Origin: Sycon ciliatum
Taxonomy: Eukaryota; Porifera; Calcarea; Leucosolenida; Sycettidae
Assembly: GCF_964019385.1 (NCBI RefSeq)
Contig: NC_088654.1
Span: 19,962,498 to 20,026,497 of the forward strand
Direction: 5' to 3'
Length of the DNA stretch: 64,000 nucleotides
The translations under genes and the position numbers were made by a program. The notes beneath the pieces were generated by a model. That model did no database searches and was not told where the DNA came from. It was given only the letters and a program-made list of their open reading frames with translations. Positions 21,451 to 34,090 of this stretch are shown one piece after another. Position 1 is the first letter of the stretch. Every line of letters starts with the position of its first letter.

Positions 21451-22251
21451 TTTCTTCAAAAAATTCTTTTTCTAAGTTGGAGAGAAAATTTCCAAGTCCA
21501 AGAAATTCTAAGGAGTCAAAATGGAAGTTTCCGGAGGAGGAAGGAGGAAACTGTAGTTATCACCAACCCTCACCGCGCCCAGCTCACGCCGCTACGGCGT
21601 GCGACCTGAGCTGGGCACCCTGCCCAGTATGGAACTGGCCTCAAGACAGTCACGTATTCGGCAGCCCAGTGAGCTGTCTACCGGATCGCAGCGTTTAGAA
21701 GCGCCAAATGCGGCAGGACCAGTCTCAGGCTGGTCGCGTAGGCGGCAGGCCGGTGGGCGACCGGCAAGGCTGCATTCGCATTTGGATCACCGAAGTGATA
21801 CAGGTGCTTCGACGGCACTCCGTGGCGCATCAAGGAGGCATCTGGGGCCCAGGCAGCCCGCCCGTAAGCGCACCACCGTATCAGGTATGCGCAGGTGGAG
21901 CAGCAGAGCAAGATGTGTGCCTGACACTCACCATCATCCGGTCGACCGCATGGTTGTGCGACTTTACACAGCCGTCACTCATTACTTGCTATTGCTTGCA
22001 GAAGGCCAGAATTTTTTTTCTTTTTTTCGCTCTTTCCCTTCTTCCAGGCACGGCTTCATGTTAGAGCAGTAAATTGCAGTTAGGGACTCAGCTGAGTCAA
22101 GCTGGACTCAGCGTGTCAAGTTTGGCATAATACAATAAGCGCGCTATCCCCAAACAGTTGTGTGGTTATTGTGTGAGTGTATATGCAGGAGTCCGCGGTC
22201 ACGTGAGGGGGGAGTGATAATATAAGTAGTCAAATATATTGTGTATTTGAC

Positions 22252-23593
22252 TTAAGGGGGCTCAACCCCGAAGAGGGAGCAAAAATAATTATGGTAAATC
22301 GATCTGAACTGTGTGTTTTCAGATGGCCAGACACCTACGAGGTGAATTGCTATTTCAGGACATTGTACATTTCTGGACATTTCGAGTAAAATAATTTTTC
22401 GTCGCATGTAGAGTCAAGTCAGTCAGGTTGATGAAGTTTTTTCTTGTTGTAGTTGACAGCTGGGCTGTTGTAGTTTCTCCTCGTATCGGCGCCTTGTTGA
22501 TAGCCTTTTCTTGGGAGGCATTTCAACGAGTTTTGTGGTACTATGTCGCATGAGAATTTTGAATTTTGAGTAAAATAAGAAGTAATGGACGAATCGTTGG
22601 CTTCCCCATGTGCACTCCACTTCAGACGCTGTATAGTCTTGGACCTGTTGGCTGGAAGTGTGAAGAGGCCAACTGCAGTCCACCAATAGAAAAAATAACA
22701 AAAATGGTGCAGTATAGGATGCCTATTGACGCTATTTTACTTTCATGTCCAGAATTCAATACACTGAAATTTAGGCCAAAAATTGGCCTGTCGAAAACAT
22801 CCTGCTATAAAGTCTCTGGGATCACAGCATGAGCAATTGTCACATATTTGGAAAGATGAAGGATTAGGCCATACAATAGATACAAAAAGATATGAAAAAT
22901 GTAAAACACACAGCCAGTGGGCCTCTATTTTATTTTCATGTCCAGAAATTGCTATTCACCTCGTAGAGAACTGGTCTGGGGTATTTCAAGGATAGGTCTA
23001 TTATGTGGTTCCCCAGCTATGGGGGTGTAATTGTACCTATGTTTTTCGGCAAAAATTCAATGATTTTTCACTAAAGGCGTAAAATTCCAGTTGGAAATGC
23101 TTCAAAAATCCTGAAAGTGGGTATGGAGGGGCCTACAATACTGTCTCCTTTAGAAAATGTCCACAACATATGACCAGACCACTGTGAGAGGCCAAGGTAG
23201 CCCAGAATGTGATTTGGCAAAACGCGTATTTCAGCAGACCGGACTTTAGACTTGTTTGAATAGTGGAGAATCGAGACAATAACATGGTCCATTTCATGGT
23301 CATTATCTGCTCTTCAAGGCCATAGGAAGGCTCTAAAAAAATAAATTTTTATGTCTACCATCTCGTTTCTCCGTGAGAAACAAAATTTGTGACGGATTTT
23401 GCATATTCAACTTGAAAGTCAGATTCAGCATTGTTGCCAAAATGAGTGTATCGACTTCATTCAAGCTTCACTTTGACTATGTAGGGCGAGAAGCATTTTC
23501 TATAGACCAATCCCAGACAATACCACAGGCCACAGTCACCACTGAATTGTGTTATTCACATCTTTGTTGTATATTGTGAGTATGTACATACAT
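22252..23593. other. Non-coding DNA with a loose inverted repeat
   Basis: The block around 22337-22380 (cctacgaggtgaattgct) recurs inverted at 22950-22975 (attgctattcacctcgtag), so an old TIR element may fill 22330-22980. No coding remnant is recognised. Confidence 0.35.
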
Positions 23594-24562
23594 CGTCAGG
23601 CGAAATAGCACGTCATAGTACATTTGAGATCAGCGGGAAGAAGATGACGACGTCCACTAATTCAGTATCTGTGCACACGAATCTGCTGTGTGTGTGACTC
23701 TGTGTGTCAGCTATGATATCATCTTCTGTGGTTCCATGCCTAGCATGTACGTCTGAACCATCCTGCAAAGTTTGAATGACGTAGGTTGAGCGATCGATCC
23801 GCGAAACATACTTTTTGAAATTCTCTTCATAGTATATCTTCCACCTATGAAATTTCGAATTTCTTCGAAAAAAGTGCTGAGAGGGGTGGCTTGCAACCTC
23901 GATATGGCTTGTTCCAGGCATGCTTTGGAGCCATCTTCTGTTGAAGTAGTGGCAGGGATCTGCCCTGCAACTGCTACAACAAAAAATGATTCGATCTGAG
24001 AAAGGGTGAGACCGCGAATCTCCGTTGAATATTGAGTATTTCAAGCCTTTTCACGACGAAGATGGAGTTCTTTTTGGAGATGAACGGCGCGGCAAAGGAC
24101 ATGGTGTCCGACTTCTGGCGTCTGTTGAAGCCAGGGATCATTTGTCCAGTCAGGTCGGCAGCCTAACCGTCGGTAAGCTTGTGTTTGGATCCCGTTCTGC
24201 TCGATGTGGTAGATCACAAACAATTTTGATATCGCACAAATTGATCTCAGCATCGTGCGTACGGTATTTTATATTCAGAAAATCCCAAAGTGTCTCTGTG
24301 TGGCCGTCCTATGCCACGAGAAACTCCAATCAGGCTCCTATGTCCTCTGCCTTCATGATTGAATGTCCACTTCGTTTGAACAACGAACACATCAATCGAG
24401 GAGGGCTTTGCAATGAAAAATACAGCTATACTGGAGCTGAAAAAAGAAAGAAAAAAACGTGCTCAGGATGAGACTCGAGTACACGCATACTCTCCCAGCA
24501 GGTGAAACGCAAATTTTTGTGAAAAATGCTTGACGCCGACTGACCAGTAATTTCGCCTGACG
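23594..24562. mobile_element. TIR DNA transposon, CGTCAGGCGAAAT family, copy 1
   Basis: 969 bp with ends CGTCAGGCGAAAT and inverse. The copy at 32196-33163 is the same element in opposite orientation at about 95 percent by eye. Frames inside both copies (for example MEFFLEM...FWRL.KPGIICPVRSAA, plus strand near 24064) agree between copies and may be coding remnants of an unrecognised protein. Confidence 0.85.
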
Positions 24563-24706
24563 AATATAATGTACATACATGTAAGAAAGGGTTTGCTCCC
24601 CACACCGGAGCTCGCGCTACATACATACATACATACATGTACATAACGTTACATACATGCATGTGTATATCAATGTACAAAACAACGGCTTATAAGTATA
24701 ACGCTG

Positions 24707-25367
24707 TCAATGAGCAACTTGAGTTGCTTGGTTACTGCTGGATGAGATGGCTAGCAGCCACTGTTGGTATTGTGGGTTCGCGCCTCCAGTGTGCAGCACA
24801 ACGTGAATGTTTGAGCAGATAACTGCAGCATCATCACGAGTGGTAGAAAGTGGGGACGATGCTGCACCTCCTGCAGCTGCTGGAGTACTTGTGTGGTCTG
24901 GAGCAGTCTGTAAAACAGGGGTGTTGGTGTTGGGTCTTGCAGCTGCTAGATGATGTGTTATGCGTTTTGTAATATCAGAACTCGTTGTGACTAGCACACG
25001 CCCAACGCCACCCGGCTCGTGCAATAATCCAGGGATGCCAGTTCCCTGATTCCTCTCAAATGCCAACACCAGATGATTGTACCTGTAGGCAAGATATTAT
25101 ATAACGTTGTTGTTGAAGAATATTTATACTTCTACAAACACCCATGTTGCAGCGAAACTCCCACTCCAGCTTGTTTGCTGAGACTGTGACAGAAGCCTGA
25201 CTAGTGCTGCAATGTGTACTGTTGTGATTCATGATTTCAGTTGACATTCCTTGCCTTGCCTTGCCTGGGTAATATTGCAGTTCTTCACAACATGCATAAC
25301 ACAATTTTATGCTGCATTCACAGTCTAGGTCAAGGCCGAGCTCATGAAAATGTGACAACTTGACCAT
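24707..25367 (-). other. Exon-like minus-strand frames, unassigned
   Basis: Below an acceptor-like ttgcctacag (25083-25092) the frame YNHLVLAFERNQGTGIPGLLHEPGGVGRVLV runs about 125 codons to 24707. Above it lies SVTVSANKLEWEFRCNMG. The obvious donor near 25142 does not keep the frame. The pieces could be host exons, a different gene, or chance; no family is recognised. Confidence 0.25.
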
Positions 25368-25369
25368 GC

Positions 25370-26348
25370 ATAATATTACGTGTCTGTGACTCTCTGCTCA
25401 AGTTGTTCTACAAGGCATATTGCCAATATTTCAATATTCAGTTTTATAGTATAAACAGATTCCTGTCATAGTTCAATGATACAAGCACAGCCATACTACC
25501 TTGAACCCACATCCTTCTCCTGAGAAACACAGGCACATGTCAGAACTCACCCAGTGCAGCCTTAGAAGTTAGAGTTCATAGGATCCATGCTTTCCACTCC
25601 ATCCAGCATGAGACTCAAATGTCTGACCAAATTCTCCTGCCCACACACAGAACACTTCACTGGCATGTCGCTGTGCTGTTCCTACTGGCTGTTCCAGACC
25701 ACACTCATTACTCACAGAGATCAAGTCTCTACTTGCAGACACTACACCCTGACTCCACTATCCCCAGGTACTGCAGGTACAAGACCAGTTTTTCTCTCAC
25801 AGTCGTCAGTAACATTTTTATCTGGCGACTGGAAAAGAAAAAAATAGATATCGTTCCAAGTGCCACTCAAGTGGATGCACTTGAACTTGAGAGAAGCATG
25901 TCACTTACCTGCGCTCTGAGACTGGTACATGTATCACTGGTAGCTGGGCTCTGGACAATCTTGCGGGTTTACTTGTCTTCACTGGCAGGCGAGACTGAGA
26001 AAAGGGCATATCTGAGCTAGAAGTTAGAACTACACGACCTGAAGAAGATTGAACACCCTTTGTTCCTGAGCGCCCACGAAAACGGACGTGCCTATTGATA
26101 ACTACAAGTACTTGACACGAAGCTCCATAGCTCCATCGCCGACATCCAGCAAACCAAAATGGAAAATACAAAACGTTCAAACTGTTCAAGGACTGCAGTT
26201 TCTTTGATTTCTCGCAAAATAAACTTTTGAACACGACTATTTCTCGCAAAAAAACTTTCTCCAGCCGCGGACAAAATGTTTTCAAACGCGAAATTTTGCA
26301 TAAAATCATGCCCAGATTTCGATGCGCGCGCAGAAGTACTGAGCCCCC
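25370..26348. other. Non-coding DNA, nothing recognised
   Basis: Only short frames without domain patterns. Confidence 0.35.
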
Positions 26349-26351
26349 TTA

Positions 26352-26775
26352 AGCGGGATTCACAGAAGCTTTTTTGCGATGCGACACGCGATGCGACGCG
26401 ATCTGCGATGGATGCGTGCGATGCGAACTCGCGAAATACCATTCACAGAAGAAGTCAGCGATGCGACAAAGTTTTGCTGATTTGGGTACGTCACCATGAT
26501 ATTCGCGCGGTTTGACACAAATTGTAAAAATTTCTAGGCAACTCTTGCACCTTTGTACAACTTTGCTGTAGAAAAGGTCAAAATCGTACACCAAATCGCT
26601 TGTCGCATCGCATCGCATCGCAAACGTTGAGCCAAGCTCAACTTCTGCGATGGCCTGCGATGGCCCTGTTGCGGCAGTTGCGTGGGGTCCGCGATGGTTG
26701 CGATTTGGGGATTTCCCGGTTTCGCGGCTGTCGCATCGCGTGTCGCATCGCAAAAAAGCTTCTGTGAATCCCGCT
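26352..26775. mobile_element. MITE with AGCGGGATTCACAG termini, TTA duplication
   Basis: 424 bp. The ends (agcgggattcacagaagc and inverse, extending through tttttgcgatgcgac) match for about 45 bp, with TTA on both sides. The interior has many cgatgcga words. Confidence 0.85.
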
Positions 26776-26778
26776 TTA

Positions 26779-27611
26779 GGCCTCGGTCACACTACGGCAA
26801 GTTTGAAGATGGACGCAGCGTCAAGTCGCAGCACTGGACGCAGACGCGGGGTCACACAGTGTTTTGTTTTTCTTGCAGCTCATGACTGCCGCGGCCTGGC
26901 GCATTTGTCTACGTCACAAAATCACCAGAGAAACTCAATGACGACACGGATTCCCACGGAAACCGGCCTTTTGTTTATTATACAAAAAATTGTCGGACAA
27001 AGTTTTCAAAATTTTCATTGATTTTTGATTACAAGAAGACGAAAGATCCACTCGCGCACGATCGTTGTTGTTTCTTTCCGAATTTGAAGCCATTTTCAGT
27101 TGTAGTGTCATGGATCAGGCAAGAAAAGTCCGCACCGCAGCTGTGTTTCTCCTGACTTCGTCATACTGGTTGTCCTTTTTGGGGCTCTTGACGACAACAC
27201 AACACGCACAAGTCAACAGGCTCCAGTTGGCCGATGACCCACTCAAACAACTGGTCCTTTCTCGACATTATTTTCTTCTCAGAAATCGTCTCGCTCTTCC
27301 GCCAGGTTCGGAGCAGAGCAGCCTCGGCCTCGTAGGTCCACGGACTCGTCTCGAAAAAAAGAGGAAACAAAACAAGCCTTGAAGAGACGAATGTCGAATG
27401 ACTGCTCAACTCGAGCCTTGAAACTAATTTTACTTGAAAGACACTGTTTTTCCGCCAAGCGTCACTCCCATCAGCGGCAACGCAGCCGATTTCCCCACGT
27501 CAGACGCAGCAGCGTCTGACGCTCAAACTTGCCGCGTTTGCGTCAGTTGCCATGGAAAAGCTCATGATTCTGACGCTGACGCAGCATTTTTGCCGTAGTG
27601 TGACCGAGGCC
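26779..27611. mobile_element. Harbinger-like element with GGCCTCGGTCACACTACGG termini
   Basis: 833 bp, inverted ends perfect for at least 22 bp. TTA precedes and TAA follows. It directly abuts the previous MITE. The termini (TAGGCCT..TCACAC.ACGG) resemble those of the element at 8366-9189. The frame at 27065-27382 (MDQARKVRTAAVFLLTSSYW...) may be a transposase remnant. Confidence 0.8.
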
Positions 27612-27682
27612 TAAGCAGTCAAATACGCGATATATTTGACCGGTTAGGTATCAGGGAAATTAGTGGGGTCAAATACTAAGAA

Positions 27683-28972
27683 GGCGATAAGCAGCATTAT
27701 CAACAACGATGCGCAGCATTATCAACAACGATACGCAGAATTATCAACAATACGCAGCATTATCAACGATACGCAGCATTATCAACAACGATACACAGCA
27801 TTATCAACAACGATACGCAGCATTATCAACAACGATACGCAGCATTATCAACAACGATACGCAGCATTATCAACAACGATACGCAGCATTATCAACAACG
27901 ATACGCAGCATTATCAACAATGACCCGCAGCATTATCAACAACGATACGCAGCATTATCAACAACGATACGCAGCATTACCAACAACGATACACAGCATT
28001 ATCAACAACGATACACAGCATTATCAACAATGATACACAGCATTATCAACACCGATACGCAGCATTATCAACAACATACGCAGCAGTACCAACAACGATA
28101 CGCAGCATTATCAACAACGATACGCAGCATTTACAACGATACGCGGCATTATCAACAACGATACGCAGCATTGTCAACAACGATACGCAGCATTATCAAC
28201 AACGATACGCAGCTTTATCAACAACGATACGCAGCATTATCAACAACGATACGCAGCAGTATCAACAACGATACGCAGCATTATCAGCAACGATACGCAG
28301 CATTATCAACAACGATACGCAGCATTTACAACGATACGCAGCATTATCAACAACGATACGCAGCATTATCAACAACGATACGCAGCATTATCAACAACGA
28401 TACGCAGCATTATCAACAACAATACGCAGCATTATCAACAACGATACGCAGCATTATCAACAACGATACGCAGCATTATCAACAACGATACGCAGCATTA
28501 TCAACGATACGCAGCATTATCAACAACGATACGCAGTATTATCAACAACGATACGCAGCATTATCAACAACGATACGCAGCATTATCAACAACAATACGC
28601 AGCATTATCAACAACGATACGCAGCATTATCAACAACGATACCCAGCATTATCAACAACGATACGCAGCATTATCAACAGCAATACGCAGCATTATCATC
28701 AACGATACGCAGCATTATGAACAACGATTCTCAGCATTATCAACAACGATACGCAGCATTATCAACAACGATACGCAGCATTATCAACAACGATACGCAG
28801 CATTATCAACAACGATACGCAGCATTATCAACAACGATACGCAGCATTACCAACAACGATACACAGCATTATCAACAACGATACACAGCATTATCAACAA
28901 TGATACACAGCATTATCAACAACGATACGCAGCATTATCAACAACATACGCAGCAGTACCAACAGAGCGAGT
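27683..28972. repeat. Satellite, 22-bp unit, about 58 copies
   Basis: Unit cagcattatcaacaacgata plus cg, with occasional 16-, 19- or 20-bp variants and higher-order repetition (the block near 27960-28090 resembles 28840-28965). Three units (66 nt) encode a 22-residue peptide repeat, giving a 427-codon open frame from 27709 to 28992. I regard that as a repeat artefact. Confidence 0.95.
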
Positions 28973-29449
28973 GTCATGTGCCTGCGTGGTAGCCGCTCTG
29001 TTTTCGCTGTACATGCACTCTTCTTCTGCCTCCCTAGTTGCTGCCGAAGCTGGCACTTCCCGTCATTAATTAATTTTTATAGTCTTTAGTTCTTTAATAT
29101 TATTATTTGCCATGGCGACCCCCGTAAGCCCACATAGCTGGCAGGGCAGGGTTGGGCCTTTTTTTTTTTACTTCACAGGTGTAGCATTTTATCAGTCATT
29201 ACGTATGATTTATACAGTGGCAGTACCAGGCGTGGGCCATCCCCTGGATTATCAACAAAAAAATTTTACAGCACTTTCTGACTGTATATAGTATCTAGTT
29301 ACAGTGGTGGAGAGTTACTCTTAACTCGTTTCCATATGTCCTTTTCCTTTCTACTTTTAATAATAATAATAATAAAGAATCAGAAATTTTTAGGAAATTA
29401 GATGCCACATGCCACGTACTGCTCTTTTCTCTCCGAAACTCAACATTTG
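28973..29449. other. Non-coding DNA
   Basis: A T-run (29159-29169) and an (ata)n run (29359-29375) only. Confidence 0.4.
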
Positions 29450-29545
29450 CAAGCCAGATATGAAAGAAAGAAAAAAATTAATCATCAGTCAGACCACCGG
29501 GACTCGAACCAAGGACCTTGCTATTCGCAAGCAATGCTCTAACCA
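29450..29545 (-). repeat. tRNA-derived SINE head (degenerate tRNA)
   Basis: The minus strand reads tagctcagttggttagagca (A box and D arm), an anticodon stem ttgct/agcaa, and ggttcgagtcc (B box). The D stem and anticodon stem pair. The anticodon loop is tgcgaat, with G instead of the universal T at position 33, and the T stem has a mismatch, so a working tRNA is unlikely. The copy is flanked by agaatca words and (ata)n runs, as in a retroposed SINE. Confidence 0.6.
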
Positions 29546-30060
29546 ACTGAGCTACAGTATGACTCTTATCCACAGTGAATCAGAATCATAATAATAATAA
29601 TAGCCCGAAGCAAGTATGTCCATGTATGTCTCAAACCATGCGTCCTTGAGGCATAAGCCGCAAGAGGCTCCACCGCCGCACCGTTAGAACCTTCAGCTCT
29701 TGAATACTCTCATCCGTTCGCTGAATTGCAATATCACTCGCTTTAGTGCTCTACATTCTGTAGGAAAAATTGTGAAATTGTGGAATTTGTGGATTCAACA
29801 ATAAACAGGGTGTCACAGGGCAGTGGGAAGTGATAGGCCCCTGGGTTGTCTTCAATGTAGTAAATGTATTTTATTATTATTTATTTTTTTACAATGATCA
29901 CAGCTCACAGGCAAAGACGAAAAATTGCATAGTGGGAGCATAGTGATGGTGAGGCTTTTTGCCCTCAGCCGACCTGAGGTCTCGACGTCATGGGGACATA
30001 AAACGCACCAAAAAAAGAAGAAAAATGAAAGGAGTGACAGGTACATGATACGAAATGTTA

Positions 30061-30150
30061 TCTGCGCAATCTGCACCGTGCCAGTCCAAAAGAACGTTCG
30101 GTTCTAAAATGTCTTAGTGTTCTTTCGGACTGGTGTGGATTGCGCAGATG
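30061..30150. repeat. Inverted repeat, about 38-bp arms
   Basis: tctgcgcaatctgcaccgtg and the following bases recur inverted 15 bases later with a few mismatches. Confidence 0.8.
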
Positions 30151-30882
30151 CATGTACTACATTTAAAGGGGAAGTCCGGTGAAAAATTTAAATTTCAGGG
30201 TCGGTAGATTTTCGGCCGCTGGGTCGAATGGTGTTGGTCCCACGTGTCTCCGACAAAGCGTTCTCAAGATATTCCAGTTTGAAAAACTGAGTTTCGGGGG
30301 GGGGGGGCTGCGCCATGAAGTCATGCGGCCGCGCCACACCCTCCGCAACGTCATAACGTGCAGCTAGGTCAAATGGAGTGCGTGAAAGCAATAGTGTCAG
30401 TGCTATTTCAAATGATTTGGCGACCGATAGTAGGTGGTGCAAGCGACCCCGAAGACGTAACTCCTTGTGAGAGTGACGATGCAGCCATGGCTGACCTTCA
30501 GGAGTTCGGTCTGGGGCTGAGAACCTCGGTATTCAGCTGATGAAGAAGTGGCCGCGCGGTCCGGTCAAGAGTGAGCGCTACTGAGTTTTCGACTGATGAA
30601 GAAGCAGCAGCTATTGCAGATGAGGCTGGTATAATTATCAGATCGCTGGAGAGCAGAGTCGCCAAAATGGAGAAGAGTGATGCGAGTGCTCTAAATGTTG
30701 TTCCATACCGATTCGCTTGGACTCCAGTAGCCTGGCACATGTTGATGTTTTAGTGCGAACTTGACATATTTCGGACTACTCAATTGGAGAACAGTGCAGG
30801 CTCTTTGAACCACGGGCATGACTCTTCCCTCGCAACGCTACGGGATCTGAAAGTTCTAGGTCCGGGAGCTGTTCATAGCCAG

Positions 30883-31892
30883 TGTCATGGCCGCGCTTGG
30901 CGGGTTTGTGACTTGGCTTAGATCAGTCTAGTGGCTACCCAGGTAGACGACCAATATAGTCGCCATCCAAGTTGCTAGCTCACATAGAACGACAGGTTTC
31001 TAATTCCACTTGAACAGTGTTTATTTGAACCATTGCAGTACTAGATCGAAAGATCAAGTGTGTAGAGTCAAAAGACCAAAGCAGGAGAGAGTCGGAGTGA
31101 CTCTCTCAGAATCGAGAGGAGTAGTGAGCTCCCCGAGAATCGAGGATGAATGTTAGCAAAACAGCTCCTTATATATGCTACATTATGTGATCAAAAGTAT
31201 ACAGTGGCAAGAATGCGTAAGGATTATTTCTATATTACAAACAGTGGTGCAATATGTGCAATCAGCCAAACTAGAATATAGTACAAAGAATGATCAATCA
31301 ATACGGGGAGCTCGCTCACCCACATTACATCAAAGGACTCCGAGGCTCTTCGTGCGACGGGGCCTGGAGTATGCTGTCAGAAGTTGCTGCAGCTAGAGCA
31401 CGCCGCCTCCGTACGCTGCCTTGGTCTTTGTTTACCCTTCATCTCCTGCCCGTAGGCTCTTCCCTCTCATTACCCCGTAGGGTGCTTCACGGTCAAGCCG
31501 TGACCTCTCCCAAAAAGGGATAACGGAGTCCGCAGTGCGCGAAGCACTTGCAGGACCCTTTACGTCGTACGACGCGAGAAGAGGGGCCTTGCTTGCTCGA
31601 CTAACAAAGGTATCAGCTCCCTTGCAGGACTAAGCAGGGTCCCCTCAAGCTCAACAGTGTAGTGAGTACAATGCTGACGACTTGTACTGAAGGTGTAGCC
31701 GCCGTACGACAACACTTGTGACTCGAGGCCACGAGTTGTAAGCCATGATTGCTCAACTAACGAAAGTGCCAAATCCTTCGCGGGACTAATCATGGTTCTT
31801 ACAGAACTCTAGAATATTTCGGAGCCCAGCTTTTGGCTGCTGAATCTCATTGCGTGGTCGCTTTCACGACGAGTCTGATCCGGGTCATGACA
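30883..31892. mobile_element. Solo LTR of the TGTCATGG family
   Basis: 1010 bp, TGTCATGG...TCATGACA. It is flanked by CCAG on both sides; the T0 copy at 50068-50780 shows the empty target catagccagcaatcg. There is no internal region, so it arose by LTR-LTR recombination. It matches 7830-9522 without the Harbinger insertion. Confidence 0.88.
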
Positions 31893-32195
31893 CCAGCAAT
31901 CGCATGTCACCACGTACATTCAAAATCAACATAATTTTGCGAATCGACCTTTTTTTCAGGATCACTTTTCAACGAGGACGAAGCAAAGTCGGCCGAACGA
32001 AGCCTAGAGGAAGAAAATCACCCTCTCCACTTCACCATCACGATACTGACATAGATACGAGATGAAACAACTAAAAAATCCACAAGAAAACTGTACGGCC
32101 ATCATCGCGCTGACTTTGGTCTGACTCTGGTCTGAGAATTTCTATCACGATCAAATATGTACGAGGAGCACTCAAAAATAAGCCACAGACGTACC

Positions 32196-33163
32196 CGTCA
32201 GGCGAAATTACTGGTCAGTCGGCGACACGCATTTTTCACAAAAATTTGCGTTTCACCTGCTGGGAGAGTATGCGTGTACTCGAGTCTCATACTGAGCACG
32301 TTTTTTTCTTCTTTTTTTCAGCTCCAGTATAGCTGTATTTTTCATTGCAAAGCCGTCCTCGATTGTTGTGTTCGTTGTTCAAACGAAGTGGACATTCAAT
32401 CATGAAGGCAGAGGACATAGGAGCCTGATTGGAGTTTCTCGTGGCATAGGACGGCCACACAGAGACACTTTGGGATTTTTTGAATATAAAATACCGTACG
32501 CACGATGCTGAGATCAATTTGTGCGATATCAAATTGTTTGTGATCTACCACATCGAGCAGAACGGGATCCAAACACAAGCTTACTGACGGATAGGCTGCC
32601 GACCTGACTGGACAAATGATCCCTGGCTTCACCAGACGCCAGAAGTCGGACACCATGTCCTTTGCCGCGACGTCCATCTCCAAAAAGAACTCCATCTTCG
32701 TCGTGAAAAGGCTTGAAATACTCAATATTCAACGGAGATTCGCGGTCTCACCCTTTCTCAGAACGAATCATTTTTTGTTGTAGCAGTTGCAGGGCAGATC
32801 CCCGCCACTACTTCAACAGAAGATGGCTCCAAAGCATGCCTGGAACAAGCCATATCGAGGTTGCAAGCCACCCCTCTCAGCACTTTTTTTGAAGAAATTC
32901 GAAATTTCAATGGTGGAAGATATACTATGAAGAGAATTTCAAAAAGTATGTTTCGCGGAGCGATCGCTCAACCTACGTCATTCAAACTTTGCAGGATGGT
33001 TCAGACGTACATGCTAGGCATGGAACCACAGAAGATGATATCATAGCTGACACACAGAGTCACACACACAGCAGATTCGTGTGCACAGATACTAAATTAG
33101 TGGACGTCGTCATCTTCTTCCCGCTGATCTCAAATGTACTATGACGTGCTATTTCGCCTGACG
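32196..33163. mobile_element. TIR DNA transposon, CGTCAGGCGAAAT family, copy 2
   Basis: 968 bp, opposite orientation to 23594-24562. It interrupts the T0 element: filled site gtacc[element]tttatcgctc. The T0 copies at about 60211 (gtacctttatcactc) and 50482 on minus (gtacctgtatcgctc) are empty sites. No target duplication is seen. Confidence 0.88.
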
Positions 33164-33904
33164 TTTATCGCTCTCTACTCCTTTTTCAAGGCACAAACGT
33201 CGACTCTCCACTTTCAAACCAGGAACCAGACATACCAGTGGTCCTTTTTGCTCCATGAGCCCTGGAAAGGTTCACCAAGGGGCGCAGAGCAGCATCCATT
33301 CCAGAAAAAGAGCTAAAATACGAGTGAGACTGCATGCCCGAGTACATGAGTACATGTATGAGTACATGCAGAAAATAGTCAATTTCAGCATTTCTGCTCC
33401 AAACAGCAACTAGCTTCGACTAGAAACAAAGATTACAACAAAGGATCAAACAACAACCATTTTCTGCAGTTTTTTTGCAGATGGCTTCCTTGTGCTTGGC
33501 CCAGCACAACAAAAATCACACCTTGGAGGAGTACAAAAATTACAACTCTCAGATGTCCTCGATTGCTGGCCATGCGCTGTTTTGTCACTTGTCATGGTTG
33601 TGCACTCATCGCTGTAGCATAAAATAATGAGGCGGGCCGAGAGCGGAAAACTAAAATTTTCTTTCTCAAAGCACAACCACCGGCACCGACAAGGAGAAAC
33701 GCACGTTCTCTGACTACATGACTGCAGACAATACGACTGATACGAGTGTAGTACATGACAAGTCCGTGTGCTGACTAGTTTTCTGAGTCCGTGTGTTGAC
33801 TAGTTTTCCAAGTCTTGTAGTAGTTCCGTTTGTGATGAGTTTGTTGACTACACTACAGCTAGCATGCACGCAGCGCATTGCTAGTATAAAGCCGTGGACT
33901 AGTA

Positions 33905-34090
33905 CAGTGGTCCCTCTATAATCCGGCACCATTTCTGCCACGAAAATCTGCTGGATTAGGGAGGGTGCTGGATTAACAAATCTGATTTACTGCTGCAATG
34001 TGCATGAAGAGGACATTTTGGCTACTGAAAATTGTGCTGGTTTATCGAGGGTGCTGGATTATAAAGTGCCGGATTAGAGAGGGACGACTG
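33905..34090. mobile_element. Pogo/Tigger-like MITE, TA site
   Basis: 186 bp, ends CAGTGGTCCCTCTATAATCC and inverse CAGTCGTCCCTCTCTAATCC, TA both sides. A longer relative is at 51945-53360. Confidence 0.82.

Larger units (their letters stand above)
20882..22251. repeat. Segment bounded by a 29-bp direct repeat
   Basis: taagtagtcaaatatattg plus tgtatttgac occurs at 20882-20910 and again at 22223-22251. The second copy is preceded by a purine run (gaggggggagtgataata), like the polypurine tract before a 3' LTR. The repeats could be edges of LTRs, but the rest does not align by eye. A GC-rich, Arg/Ser/Pro-rich frame at 21599-22072 lies between them and is not recognisable. Confidence 0.4.
30872..33576. 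mobile_element. T0 family DNA element, copy a, with two insertions
   Basis: Ends catagccagcaatcg and (inverted) catggccagcaatcg. The uninterrupted relative is 50068-50780 (713 bp). Removing the LTR (30883-31892, with one CCAG) and the CGTCAGG element (32196-33163) leaves about 720 bp that aligns along its length with copies b and c. Confidence 0.8.

Noticed and set aside
24707..25367. Extra exons of the FN3 gene
   Set aside because: The acceptor phase (2) does not fit the phase-1 chain and the nearest donor breaks the frame; left as unassigned.
27709..28992. 427-codon plus-strand frame as a repeat protein gene
   Set aside because: It follows entirely from the 22-bp satellite (three units = 66 nt); there is no splice, start context or non-repeat domain.
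29450..29545. A functional tRNA gene
   Set aside because: G at position 33, T-stem mismatch and SINE-like flanks; called a tRNA-derived SINE instead.
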